NCBI RefSeq assembly: GCF_041260155.1
Contig: NC_091946.1
Location: 34,873,620 to 34,937,619, forward strand
Direction: 5' to 3'
Length of the DNA stretch: 64,000 bases
Source of the DNA: Ptychodera flava
Taxonomy: Eukaryota > Hemichordata > Enteropneusta > Ptychoderidae
Shown here piece after piece: positions 11,584-25,000 of the stretch (the first letter of the stretch is position 1; each line of letters starts with the position of its first letter). The position numbers and the translations under genes are program-made. Below the pieces are notes generated by a model. The model made no database searches. It was not told where the DNA came from and saw only the letters and a list, made by a program, of their open reading frames with translations.

Positions 11584-14500
11584 AGCAAACATAGCTACGC
11601 ATAGCATTCAAAAAAATGTGTGGTTATTTACAAAAACAGTTTGCGCCAAAGAAATGCGTTGCCAAAAGTAAGCATAACAACGCTGACGCCTGCACAGTCG
11701 ATTCTATGCGTGATCATATTCAATATCAAGGCAGTGCCGATAATAAGTCGATCTGAAGGATGTAATATTTCATATGATATTTATTTGAATGTTCAAAAGT
11801 CTCACTCATCACAACGGTTTGAATATAAAGTTTCTCCCAGTAATGCTCATTCATACATGGCGTTCTCTTCGAGTAGCATAAATAATATATCTGTCATGTA
11901 ATGCCCATTGGCTGTATCTGTTTGCATTTTAACTTACAAAAATTACCAAAGGGACATAAGCTGTGCAAGTTTTTTAGTATTCTGCTTCCGTATATCAACT
12001 ACCATGTCTGACCCCAGTCCGTTTGTCATGCTGAAATTTCGAGTATTCTTTTTGTCAACACAGCTTGTATGTGTGTAGTGATCATTGTTTATTGTTTACA
12101 AATGAATTGTATACAATTTGAATACAATTTTCAACATTAACAATGGAGATTATACTCATAAAGGTTGTGTTGATATGCTAAATACTTGGCATTAACAGTT
12201 TAGGGATTCAAAACAAAAGTCCTGAAAGAATAGCCGACAGATAAGCTTATGGAGCTTTAAGTGTTGTCTTAATGTCTTTAAAGAGTCACGTATTGTCTTT
12301 TAAAAGTCCCTATTATAATCCTTGGTAATGAATTTGGTAAGTTAAATTCAGGCTCTTACAAGTAAATTTACGGAGGCCGTATTTGAGTTGCAACTCGAAA
12401 ATTATTGTTGTTAAAATCTAAGTTGTGCGTTCATCGCCAATCATTGACAACTGTTCTGTGATCACACTTTGGTGAGCATTTTTACGTACGTTACATATAT
12501 GAATTTTAATCATCCGATAAAAAAAAAATTGCACAAGGATACAATAGGACTCTAAGTCGGAAGTTTTGACAAGATAATCTATAGAGGTGACAAGGGATGA
12601 GAACAATCGACAACTATATGGTGGAGGCCTTTCTACAAAGGGTGGTTATGTCATTACTTTTGGTGTAAGTGGTGTGCTTAGTGGTAAATTCAGGAAAAGA
12701 TAAGAGTGATAATAAAATTCAGTATCATAAATCACTTGAAAAGCATACAATACATGCGTTTAATTTCTTAAGTTAGAGGTTCCACAGAGGTCACAACTCG
12801 GCCTCGTTGTGTTTTACCCTGTATTTGAATGAATTTCAAATTTTTGTCAACTTTAAAGGCGGAGCCTCCCTTTAAAAGGGGGCCAACCTATGGCGGCGTT
12901 CATTGTGTAAGTGGACACCAAACATGTAACATGAGGGCACACGCTCCAGAAAATGCCACTTTTTAGTTTTTTCCGACCGCAAAAATGCTGACAGACTGCT
13001 AAGCGGTCAGCACGAAGCTGCTGCCGATCGAACTCAGTGGTTATATTCATATTCTAACGTGACTGGAAGACGTTTTTTAAGGAAATTCGAGTGTGGTGCT
13101 GGGGAATAAATGACCATTGGCAATTTGAACCGACCGTCAATCAAACGGTTATATAAGCTCTGTTTGCAGGATTAGCAAAAGGTGACAAAAGGTTGAAATC
13201 AGTTTGTGTAATTAATGTTATAGAAATCAAACATCATACTGGCCAAATGTTTGACTGGGAGGAGAACTCCACTAATGCAAGAACCAGGGATTGAAAAGTG
13301 CGGCTTTAAGTATGGTCATCAGGCTTTTAGAAACTTCAAGATCATTCAATGCTCAATGTTACTACATCAATCACTTACATGTATTCAGATGTTTGAGAAA
13401 TGGATAATGTAACTTAGTTATACAAAGTGTGTAGTACTTCGTCTTTTTCTCAAAAGATCACCAATTAACAGGATTTACAATATTAATGCACTCAACATTT
13501 GTGACTAATTACTCTTTACTTGGCTGTGTGTTTTTATACAATTCGATTTCATAGCTCTATTCTTGATTGTCAACCGATTTTCGATTTACATACTACTGGG
13601 CGATCAACAGGATAGAAAAGAACATTTCATGAACTCGGTGGTAGGGGTAAATTCACCAGCAATTCATATTTTAATCGCATTCCAAGGCGGTATAATTGCT
13701 GTTTTTAAAAGATTACATATTTTAATGTTTCTCCTTTGAGTTTTAAAACGTTTTGTTTTGGTTGTTTGTCACTTGTTTTAACTATCTTTTTGTCTTGTAA
13801 TCTATAATTCTTTCATTTTAGCGTGGATTTATATAGTTTTAAATTGTATGTATATGTTTGACTTCGGAAACGCTGATCGTTATAAACAGGTTCTGTACCA
13901 AATTGGAGCAAATTATCAATAAACTGTACAATACACCAAACAATTATTGAATAAATTTGGCGATAATGTATCCGATTAGCCAGCATTGTTGTCCAATTCA
14001 CCAGTGTTGACAAAGCTATAATGTATTATACAAAAAACCATCCAAACAAACAACCAATTAAAAAATCAAACAGAAATAATGATTTAATAAATAAACAAAA
14101 CCCTAACAAGCAAACAAACAAACAAACAAACAAACAAATAGATGGATAAAAAAATTAATTTATTAAAGTACGAGAAAACAGTAAATTGGGTATGAATTGA
14201 AATAGTCGACCGAACAAGTACATGCAACTTCTTTAAAATGCGACATCAGTATCACTTTCCACTGTACTGACGTCGCGTGTTGAATATGCTGCATGTGTGT
14301 TCCGTCAATTATTTCAATTTTTATTTAGTTTATTGTTTTCTCTTATATTTGTTTATTTATTTATTTAGGGTTTGTTGGTTTGTTTGTTTATTATCTATAA
14401 ATTTATGTTTTATTTGATTCGTTCGTTGTTTATTTGTTTTTTTGTTTTTGTTTTTTATTTTTATTTGTTCGTTTTTGTGTTGTTGGTGTTTTGGTTGGTT

Positions 14501-15285
14501 ATATTTGTTTGGTTTGTTTGTCTGTTTGGTTGAGTTTTGGGGTATTGTTTTTGATTGTTTTGTATCGTGACTTCCCTGTGCTTAGAGCACTCAACATCGA
14601 GTTTAGGCGCACACATTGAACAACATTGGTTAACATCATGGCAATACTCTGTGACATGTAAAACTAGCTCTCCGAAACTTCTTTATATAATCATGAATTT
14701 GTCGATTTTCAATAGTTAAAGCATGATTTCTCGCCTCCATGGAATCGCGCCGAGTAAAGTGCGATTGGCCAATGAAGAGACAGATAAGTTATCATTCTGC
14801 ACTGCAGCACTGCAACCGGTGCAGTGCCGTTTTCACCCCTGTCAATCTTCTCCGTGCACATGCTTCGCTGCGATCAATCCATCGGTATCTCTAGCTGCAT
14901 GCCAATTCGGTTCTGTTGCCGATTTCAACCCACGTCACAAAATCAGAGCTATTGTTACTCTTGTATATTCAGTGATCTATAATGTTAAATTTCTACTTTG
15001 TATTAAAATATGTTATACTTTTAAGAACTGATACAAGGTTATAAAACGGATGAAAATCTGCCCAGGGAATTTGCCATGACTATCGCTTTTCAATGACTGA
15101 TACATTTTCAGTCATTGTACGCGGAGGGCATTTGTTGACAGTTTGATTGGACATAGCTATTAGCCGAAGTGTCAGCAATTTTCTGACTTAGAGGAGAAAG
15201 AGATGCAAGACAAATACACAATTTCCAAAGTCGCACCATTCTTATTATCACGCCAGATAGTTTTTACATTAGTAGGCCTATATAC
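11584..15285. other. SLC27 3' region and intergenic spacer
   Basis: The first few hundred bases should be the SLC27 3' UTR; no clear AATAAA could be assigned. No gene is seen in the rest. Simple repeats include (CAAA)n near 14109-14139 and a T/G-rich low-complexity stretch at about 14330-14560. Confidence 0.5.
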
Positions 15286-15848
15286 GGTCTACAGGCCCGG
15301 CGGTGGCAGTCTCTGCATGGGTGGGTACCCACGCTCGTTAGCAGAGTTTGAAATGTACCCCTTTTGCCAGAATTTTTCTCTGAAAAACACCCCCTTTTTG
15401 GGAAAATCTGGGAGAAAATCACTGCGAAAAACACCCCCTTTTTCCGATATCTGGGAGATTTTACCTAAATGTTTACCATCACAGGGACGGTCACTGGATT
15501 TTTAAACAGCCAGAACATACTAAATTTTAATCGAACTGATTTTAGGGGTGGGCACGTAGTTACAATCACCTTCACGATGTGATGTACGGTTCTCCCGGGA
15601 CGGTTCTGGATCATGGCTTGGGGGGGGGGGGGACCGCTGCTGGGTTTTACTCTATCGAGTGAGAAAGCATCTTGGGAGAAGAACCAGACCTATTCTCGGA
15701 GGGTGATCTGAAAAAGTACCCCTTTTTCTCGATTTCACGGACCTAGATGTCTCCGTGATGTCCGACGAAAATCACCCCCTTTTCCGCGAAATTTCTAACG
15801 AGCGTGCGTACCCGGCTGCTCCGAGACTGCCACCACCGGGTCTACATC
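15286..15848. mobile_element. Non-autonomous inverted-repeat element, about 560 bp
   Basis: Imperfect terminal inverted repeats of about 55-60 bp contain GGTGGCAGTCTC and ACGCTCGTTAG on the left and their complements on the right. Inside are subterminal repeats of the form ACCCCCTTTTTC...GGGAGA. No target duplication was identified. Confidence 0.6.
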
Positions 15849-15991
15849 GGGCGGCACGTACGTACGCGGGTGAGGTTGCTGCAATCGTATCTGTTACCGA
15901 TCTGTGTATAGGATTGGTAAACAACGTTAACAACCATGACTTCGAAAGATAGAGATCCATCAAAAAGGATGAGCTTTGTAAGTTGTCGTTT

Positions 15992-16311
15992 CACAGGGTC
16001 CGGCGAGCAATATTCGTCTAGAAATTATGAATATGATCAATAAATGTTACTACCTTATGAGCTGCTAACGAGGTATTTGGTCAGGGCGATAAGCCCCCCG
16101 CGTTGGCGATCGGCAGAACAAATTAATGAAGGGGATTAGGGAGGGCAATTAACAGATATAGACTGTTTTCTTTGAAATACTATCCACAGATAGCTAGGGG
16201 TAAAGTAATAGGCACACACTAGACACAGGTACGGCTTGTGTAATGAAAAAAAAGTTTAATACAAGACATTTATAATAATTTCTAGACGAATATTGCTCGC
16301 CGGACCCTGTG
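15992..16311. mobile_element. Inverted-repeat element, about 320 bp
   Basis: The left end CACAGGGTCCGGCGAGCAAT continues for about 37 bp and is matched in reverse complement at 16274-16311. CAGGG-type ends suggest a hAT-like MITE, but no 8-bp duplication was seen. Confidence 0.65.
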
Positions 16312-16394
16312 GTCTACAGGACCCCAAACTACGATGAGTAACTTCAGGTTCTGGCACCGTTTTATGGCAAGCCAAACGTTGCAATATTCTAGAA

Positions 16395-16770
16395 AAACTA
16401 CTTTCTTTTTACACAAAACATTTTCTTTGTGCAAACACCTATTTTCGTTTTGTGAATATGCATTTTCTTTGTGTTATAACCTATTTTCTTTGCATGAAAA
16501 CCTATTTTCTTTGTGTAAAATCTATTTTCTTTGTGTAAAAACCTATTTCTTTGTATGAAAACCTATTTTCTTTGTCTAAAAACCCATTTTGTTCGTGTGA
16601 AAACCTATTTTCTTTATGCAAAAAAAACCATTTTCTTTTTAAAAAAACATTTTCTTTTCGTACAAAACATTTTCGTTTTGTAAAAAAACATTTTCTTTTT
16701 GTAAAACCAATTTTCTTTTTGTTCAAAACATTTTCTTTTTGTACAAACCTATTTTCTTGTTGCACAGCCT
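16395..16770 (+). repeat. Minisatellite, about 20-21-bp units (left arm)
   Basis: About 17 degenerate copies of a unit like TTTTCTTTGTGTAAAAACCTA occur. They give meaningless open frames (FSLCKNLFSLC-type) on both strands. Confidence 0.8.
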
Positions 16771-18299
16771 TCATTCATGTTGCAAAACGTATTTTTTTGT
16801 TGCACAACCTTCATTCATGTTGCAGAGCCCATCCTAGTATTCCAAAGCGACCATTCGTATTGGTCACGTGTCACATCTGTTTGTGCTTGTTCAACTCACG
16901 TTTGTCTTTAAAAATGTGTTATTATATATTTGAAATATCTTCTTCTATATTAATAAAATAACATACGCAAGTTTGTAAAACTTTAATTCCTGTAAGTATA
17001 ACCTATGCTTGTATTCCAAAACGGTCATTCGTATAGGGTCATGTAACCTTCGAACTATGGCATTTTGGTCAAAGGTTATTTGCAGGCGCCACCAGTTATG
17101 TGCTATCTGTGTTACCGCAGTACTGGTCGGCTCTTCTACGCGCATCTTCGCTTGCCCAGGTCTCGTGTCAGGGCAGCTGGATGCTCTCCGATGAGGTTGT
17201 TATTGGGAGACGCTAGTCGAAGTAACGGACCCGTGCGAGCGGACGATGTGTTACGCGTGGTCAAGGTTTCGTGTGTTCCGTGCCACAGTGGATAGAGGGA
17301 CTGTGTCCGTGCACACCGTTCGGTGCACGGTATAATTATTTCTTTTAGCGTCATTATGTAACTGGAAGGTTAAAATAGTACATCAAATTAACGATTTCAT
17401 CTCTGAAATTTTGGATGTGATAATGGCAAATTTGGTAAAAATGATTCCATTTAGTCACACATCTTTTCATTTAAATTAAAGTCTTTACTTTTCAAAGTTT
17501 TACTTTTGTCATTGTACGATGAGAATGTGAAACTTTCATTCACAGCATGAACTTGCAATGAATGGTTTTATATATTGCTTTAAGCGAATTCATGAAAAAC
17601 AATTACTTTTCATCGTACATTTGTAAAAAGTCAAGCATGGTGACCCATCTTTTTCTTTAGTATTTTATTATTCTAGTATGCCAGAATTCAAAAATCCTTG
17701 ATAAATAAGGACCCAGTCAAAGTCGTCATAAAGTATCGTCCAGTTGGAATACTTAGACGATACTAGATGATAGTATCGGATAGCATCGATATTAATCATA
17801 AAGCGTATTATGTAACGAGTTCTAAGCGGTCATATTAAACTATACTAGACTCTAAGATCGATATTTTCTAGCATCGATACTAGACGATACATATCAAATA
17901 TCGCCATTAGATGTGCAATGTCGCACTGCCCTCGCGCTAGGTAGGCTGGCGCTTAGATCGTGGGGTGAAGCAAGTCTACTGTAGGTGGGAGTGACCGTTC
18001 GCGTCATTCTCCAAAGCGGTGTTGCTCGATCGTGTGACCTGGTAAAAACTATATCCGCAACGTAGATTAAAACAGTTAATACGAATAGGGGGGGACAATT
18101 AATTACTCAATAAGTTGAAAAATATTCATTTAAAAGTCAAAAACAAAGATTCTAAGCGACTAGTGGGCTAATCTACTCGTGGCATCTGCAAATAACCTTT
18201 GACCAGAGCACATTTCACTAGAGCGCCATCTTTATTCGAAGGTTATGTGAACAATACAACATGAATGAAGGTTGTGCAACAAGAAAATCCGTTTTGCAA

Positions 18300-18640
18300 C
18301 ATGAATGGAGGTTTTGCAATAAGGAAATAGGTTTTTCGACATGAATGAAGGTTGTGCAAAAAGAAAATAGGTTTGTACAAAAGGAAAATGTTTTGTACAA
18401 AAATAAAATAGGTTTTACAAAAAGAAAATGTTTTTACGAAAAGAAAATGTTTTTTTTAGCAAAAAATGTTTTTTTACACAAAGAAAAATAAGTTTCTATA
18501 CAAAGAAAATGGATTTTACTAAACGAAAATAGGTTTTTATGCAAGGAAAATAGATTTTTACACAAAGAAAATGGACCATTACAAAAAGAAAATGGTTTCC
18601 TACACTAAGAAAATGTTTTATGCAAAAAGAAAATAGGTTT
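18300..18640 (-). repeat. Minisatellite, about 20-21-bp units (right arm)
   Basis: These are the same units as in the left arm, reverse complemented (AAAGAAAATAGGTTTTTACA). Confidence 0.8.
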
Positions 18641-18670
18641 TCAAGAATATTGCAACGTTTGGCTTGCCAT

Positions 18671-19035
18671 ACCGTTTAGATACTTGGGCTGTTTTATGTA
18701 TAGAAACCAGGTTAGATCGTTTGCACATGCGCAGGGATAAGATCGTCTAGCGACAAAATCGGCACTGCACCGGAAAAAGAACGTGAATATGCGAGACTAC
18801 TATAGCGAGAACTCATACGAGAGTTTATCTCATGTTCAAATGTTTGGCGGTACGCGGTATCCGAAACTCATGAAAAGATCGCATTCGAAGTCATCAGCTC
18901 CTGAATCAACAGATCAGCTGAGTTTGATCACAAAACTTATACTATTTTAGCAAAATCTTCACTGTAACTGGACATACCCTTGGTAGTGTTCGACTCAGGG
19001 TCAAATCACCATCGGCTCTGCCTCTCGACATCGAA
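18671..19035 (+). promoter_or_regulatory. 5' flank and probable promoter region of CENP-I
   Basis: About 365 bp separate the foldback from the first ATG. No TATA box stands out. The start and 5' UTR cannot be placed from sequence. Confidence 0.3.
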
Positions 19036-22000
19036 ATGGCGGAAGTGCCAGTGGACGCTGCAGCAAAACAAACTTCGACACATCCCAAGCTAAAGGACGC
19101 TGTATTGTACTTCACTAGTGGTAAGTGCTTGCATAGAGGTCTGGGCATTGTGACACAGGTTTCAAGTATTTGGAGAAAGGGGGACAGTGCTTCCGTTCAG
19201 GTTATTGTGAAAGTTTGCACAGTTTTCGATCTGCAAGCCTGCACCCCGGACCTCCACGATACTATCCAGTTTCCTATACTAGAGCATAGTTGCATTTATG
19301 GCCAGCAAATGCTGTACAATACATCATCATGTTTATACTGATTCAAGTTTATCTTTTCACAATGTCACTAAATACTTACGTTGAGATTTATGATGGTAAC
19401 TATGCAGTGCCATGATTTATATTCATAAGACTGTGTCTGTAGGAGAATTCAAACAAACCCAGTCACTTTGATTTGAAGTGCATCGTCTTATGTCCAAATG
19501 TCACACTGCACATCTCCTTTGCACAATCCCAGCGTACTAGGGACATTAGAATGCTGGTACGATTGCTCACCCTGTACCAGTAACTTATTGAAAACAATTA
19601 TCATTAAAACAATTATTATTAACAATTTTTTCTCCATATTTTTCATCTCATGGCAGAAACTTCTAGTACAAAGACAAAGGGAAACGTGAAACTACAGTCA
19701 TTCTTAGAAGCCATCGAAACAAAAGCACAGAAGGATGGACTTGCACCAGAAGTCATTACGAGTCTTGCAAAGTGTGCTGCAAATGCCAGATTTTGTGAGT
19801 ACAGTATGCAGTACTGCCTTTGCAAAAATAGGAAAATTATTATGTACCTAAAGTGACAGATTCATCTGTCGCTGTCAGTGTCAGGTCAAGTTGGTAAGGT
19901 TCAAAAATATTTGAAGCCTAACATGCCCAAAATACTGTTTAAAATGACTGGGGAACCCTGGTGACTTTTATGCACTCTCAGCTGCCCTCAACAAATTAAA
20001 ATGTAAATTCAGTAAGGCATATGGCCAGAGAGCCTTTTCAGTATTCACGCCATCGTTGTGGAATATGTTGCCTATAGAGATGTGTACTGTGAGAAATATT
20101 GAGTCTTTTAAACATGGTTTGAAAACTTATCTTTCTAATCTGTATTATCAGTGATTTGTTTATGCTTTGCGGTACATTTTCTTTACCACAGGACTACTCG
20201 TGTGGTGTGTTCTTATCCATGATACTTGTATCAAGTATTTTGTAACTTTGCATCTTGTGACAATGTGTGTGTTCTGTACAGCGCACTGTGATGTATGTGT
20301 AGAGCTTTTTTAAAGAAATTTTAATAATAATAATAATAACAAAATAAACATTGATAAATGTAGATTGTGTTGGTTCTTTTCCCCTCTATTGTCTACATAA
20401 AAAAGGAACTGTGAAGTACTTTATTTTCCTGGCTAGGGTCAACCATATTTGCATGTTGGTGTTTTTGCTAAGGTTTGGGAACATAGGAACGTGGTTTGGC
20501 AAACCCCAGTACCACTTCTTATATCCCTATATGATTGCATTTATACATGTAACAAGGGGAACCCTGATACCATGACATAGGAACTGCTTTGAGATTTACC
20601 TGGGTACTGCCCTCAACAAAAATACTAAATTGTCCAAGCTAAATCCTTCAATCCACCAAAGTTGTACCTACTATCATTACATGCAACAACTGGCCCAAAT
20701 GGTCTTATTTTCCAACTTGTTCATTAACTTGATCATTAAGATCGCCAAGTCGTCAGTTTTTTTCAGGATTGCACCAATAATATGTATTCCAATATTAAAA
20801 TCACAATTGTCCCGTTAATATCAAGATCTCATGTAATTACATCACCATATGACAACTTCTTAACAAAGCTTTGAATCATCTGTCCGTTAGATGTTGTTAT
20901 TTGTTTGTGTTTCATTTCTCAGCTGAGAATGTCTGCATCCGCCTCATCAAAGCTTTGATTCCTGCAAGATCTGTTCCAGAGGAAGCAATTGTACATGTGA
21001 TTTCTTGGATGTGTACAAACAAACCGTCAACTACTATTCAGGTTAGTGTTACAATAGCCATTACCTGTCTTCTACTAGTACTACATCATCATGTCAGTAG
21101 AAATCTCTGTATGAAGCAGTTGTGCCAGATAAAGTCAAAACTTCCTTTGTTCAAGTGGAAGTCAGAAAATAAATACGGAAAACACACTTTCAAATATTCA
21201 ATAATAGTCTTACACAGGTCAGATTTCTGAAAGGTTAAAGGTAGAAGGTTCCTCCAGGACAGATTCACGCTCTCCAATTTCTACAACTCTTTTTTGATCT
21301 ACCACTTGTGGAGGCTCATGTAAGCTCTTGGTTTCACCATCTTAGTTTTTCAAAAAATCAAAACTTTTCATGATGACTCTTGAGTTTTATTGGTTTTTTT
21401 TTTGGTAATAGAATGGTTGAAAGTTTCATGTTGGAACTTTTGAACAGAATTTAAGTGTTTTCACTTTTGACGTGCATACTTCCATAAGCCAATTTCAGTA
21501 AAATCTGCACAGACTGTATCAGACCCAAACCTATACTTGTTACAATTACAGTCTTGTACAGTATGTTAAGTACCAGTAGCATACTTGTACTTGTATAATG
21601 TGTATTGCCAAGAGAAATCAACTGATGTACATGTACTGGTATCATGGTATGTAAATTTGGCTTTTGGGTTGTTGTATGTTTGTATGCAATATTGAATCTA
21701 CCGTACATGTATATGTGTATTGTATACATATCTTGTATACATCTCTGCACTATGTATCATGGTTGAACGTACATTTATCTTCCAGATGTGGCTTGTGAGA
21801 TGGATCATCCTGGTGTATGAATACATTGATCAGAAAGACAAACTGCATGCACTTTATGGAATTCTATTTCTCTTCATAGACAATGAAAAAATGGTAAGTG
21901 CTACATTACACTGCACCGCATACATTTTAGCTCCCCAGAGCCACAAATGAGCGCAAATCCATACACTATTTCACATACTTCACCAGTAGGATGTCCATCA

Positions 22001-25000
22001 GTACTCATCAGTATGTAACAAGTATGAAGTCTAATGTCACTGCGATAACATTTGAACTCATATCATCAACAGCATGGATTAACAGAGGGGCAGTTAATGT
22101 ACATGAAAGTGAACAATTTGTGTATCTCTTTGGTGTGACATGTATTCTCATGTATGGTTATTAAGACATGAATAGGTACCTGGTTGCTCCATGAACAGGC
22201 AGGATGGCCAACCTAGCAAAATCCTCTATTGGAGAACCCTTTGCAATTTTTTATGTACTGGTTATATTCCACAAGTAATCCTAAGTTTGGAAGAGTTACA
22301 CAGATGTACATTTCCCTCAAGGGAATTTGAATGGTTGGTGTCCCCTCTGTTTTTTTAAACAATCTATCAAAGAGAATATATTTTCACAAAAGGGGGATAT
22401 GCAAATTATGTATTTCTATTTAAATTTGTCTGCCCTCTGTTTTTCCAAGCTGTGCAGAACATGACAGTACTGGTAGGTATCCTCTTCCTAAGTGTTGTTG
22501 AAGTACTTTCTTGAAGTAATTCCGTCAAGATACTTTTTATTAAGTTGTAAATCCCATGGTACTGTTGCCTACTACACTATGCCATCGATATGTGATTTAC
22601 CACATCATATTTACCAGGGTATTGCTGGTGAAAATTAATCTGATTTGTCAAGACAAAAAACTTACAGTGCTATAATATTTGTGATACATAATAGTTGGAA
22701 GAAGCAGCTTCTGAAAATTAATTATTTTTCTACAACGTAAATACTTGATCAATAAATTTGGAGTGGGGGTTATTGAGAAGGGAATTACAGCTTTATTTCC
22801 TAAAATATTTAAATAAAGGAATGAAAGTTAAGGTGGTTGGAAAGGCTAGAGCGTCAGTTATAAATTTCAACAAAAACTATTAAAATATAAAAGTAGTCAA
22901 CATTCTCTGTGGAATAAAAAAACTAGACAGTTGGGCACAAAGGCATTGCAGAGTTATAGCCTGTTAAAACTTCTGAAAAACTGACCAAATAAGAAGAAGT
23001 TGGGGAGTCCTTAGTGTATTAACTATGGTAGAAGTCCCCTAGCTTTTATTAAAATGTTTGAAAAGGGAAAGTCATTATTTGCTGTTTTTCAGGAAAGTTT
23101 GACAAGGCGGTGCTGGCATTCAGAGTGAGTGACTGCTATTGTAAATGAATTTTTAGATTCTTTGAGTGTCAAAGAGGTGTCAAAAGTGAGATTAACAAAA
23201 AAAACTGCTCTATGACTTCAAAAGAAGGGTGCAAATATGGCTTGTTTTCAACATTTTTGACAGAATAACAGTTTTCCTACATAATTGTATACCAATTTAA
23301 TCCAACTTTGAAATGAGATATGGACATGGAATTTTTACAGCCTATTAACAAGGTTACAGATATTATTATTAGATTTGTACGGCACAATTTTCCTGTATTT
23401 GAAGTACTTTTTGAAAAATCACATTTGAAATTTGAAAGAATTTTTAATAATTTTTGATATACAAACCCATGTAAAATCATAAAAACAAATTTTATTTACA
23501 AATCCTGCCGTACAAATCTTACAATAAATAGTGTCAACATATTTATAACTAATTTGGTAATATTAATACTATCCAATTATTATTAAATTCAAATATGTAA
23601 AAAAAATATGAAAAATTAAATTTTAATATTTACTGGTGTCATATTTCAAAATCATGGCTGCAAATATACAATTTTATATTCTTTAGAGAAAATATTAACT
23701 GAGGGAGTTATACTGAAAATTTGAACTCAATATCTTGATTCTAACACTTGAAATTTGACATTAACTCTGAGAAAAGAATTGGTGCAAAAATAGCCTTTCC
23801 AACCACCTTAAAGGTATACTGTTACCTGTTCCAATTTTGCCACAGTTACCATGTAAAGAGAAAGTCTAACCAATCACAGATTTTAAAGGGTAGCCGCTTT
23901 TTAAAAACAGCGCCCTCACGTGGGCATTTTGAATACCAAGGAATGCCCCTTTGACCATATATGGGCAAATTTAGATTACAGGTGACTGTATACCTTTAAA
24001 CGCTTCGTTTTAAACAATTGTGCATGTAAACTTTTGATTATTTGTATGTCATCTTCCATGATGGAACATCATGTCTATAGAACTTTACCAAAATCCATGC
24101 GCAGAAATAAATGACAGCAATGCAGAATGTCAGTCTACTGTAAATATTCATATTCTAGGGCCTATGTAATCTAAAGAACTGACCTGGAATCTTCTGATTT
24201 GTAACATGTGTTCCAAACATGACATTTTGACTGATGTTTCAAAAGCTTCTCAAGTTCAAATGTCACAGAGCATTTTGATCTTCTGTGTACCATGTACTTG
24301 TGGACAGCTAAGGTAATCCATGTTGATCAAAACTAAATGAACATGGCTCAGTTTATAATGCAGTACAACGTTTTAAACTCTGTCCATAATTCATGCATAG
24401 AACAGTCTCTAAAATAATAAATAATATTTTATACTATTAATTGTGTTGATGAATGGCAATGCTTTCCAATGCACATGAGTTTTGAATATTGGCTTGACCA
24501 TGAAAAGAAAATTCTGATGTATGTAAATAATACAAGTCTAGTCTATGTGATACTATTGTTTCCCGGTCTTTTTTCTCCCTACAGTGTCCATACTTGTGCC
24601 ATCTTTTGTACCTGATGACAAGGAAGGAAGATGTCAAACATTTCCGGATACGAAAACTGATCCAGTTCCAGGCAAGAGCAGTAAGTGATGATCAAAAACC
24701 TCCTTCTACAAATACCCCTCTAGGGTAGATATTTGAACTCTCATATTTTCATAATACTTTTCTGACCTGCTGGTCTCCAGAACCTCTTTTGAAGTGTGAA
24801 GTAAATGAAGTTTTACTGTCTTGTCATGTAAAAATGAAAACATGAACCTTTTCCCATACAGTTTATAACAGTATATACTTTAATTTTAGAAAAATTGTTC
24901 CTTTAATCCCAAGTTTTGCAGCCTGACCTGTGATTTTTTATCCTCAATTATGAAAGAAGAGGGTTTAAGGTTTCCTTTAGGAAAGTTTGATCAAAGTCTT

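Larger units (their letters stand above)
16364..18670. mobile_element. Large foldback element with arms built of about 20-bp tandem repeats
   Basis: Outer ends ATGGCAAGCCAAACGTTGCA (16364 on) and its complement ending at 18670 match. Inner ends GGTCAAAGGTTATTTGCA (17067-17084) and its complement (18187-18204) also match. Between them each arm is a run of units such as ACCTATTTTCTTTGTGTAAA, in opposite orientations. The loop of about 1.1 kb contains a GTGCAC hairpin (about 17308-17331) and satellite-like ATCGATA-rich sequence (17.7-17.9 kb). No transposase is seen. Confidence 0.7.
21042..24584 (+). other. CENP-I introns 3 and 4 (around exon 4)
   Basis: Apart from exon 4 (21786-21893), this holds the two TTAA-flanked elements below and otherwise AT-rich intron sequence with no other gene. 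Confidence 0.6.

Noticed and set aside
14434-15031. Open frames of 60-100 codons in the intergenic spacer
   Set aside because: They are low-complexity T/G-rich sequence or compositionally random, with no recognisable domain and no splice context.
16334-16961. Open frames on both strands with FSLCKNLFSLC-type repeats
   Set aside because: They are by-products of a roughly 20-bp minisatellite whose unit lacks stops in several frames.
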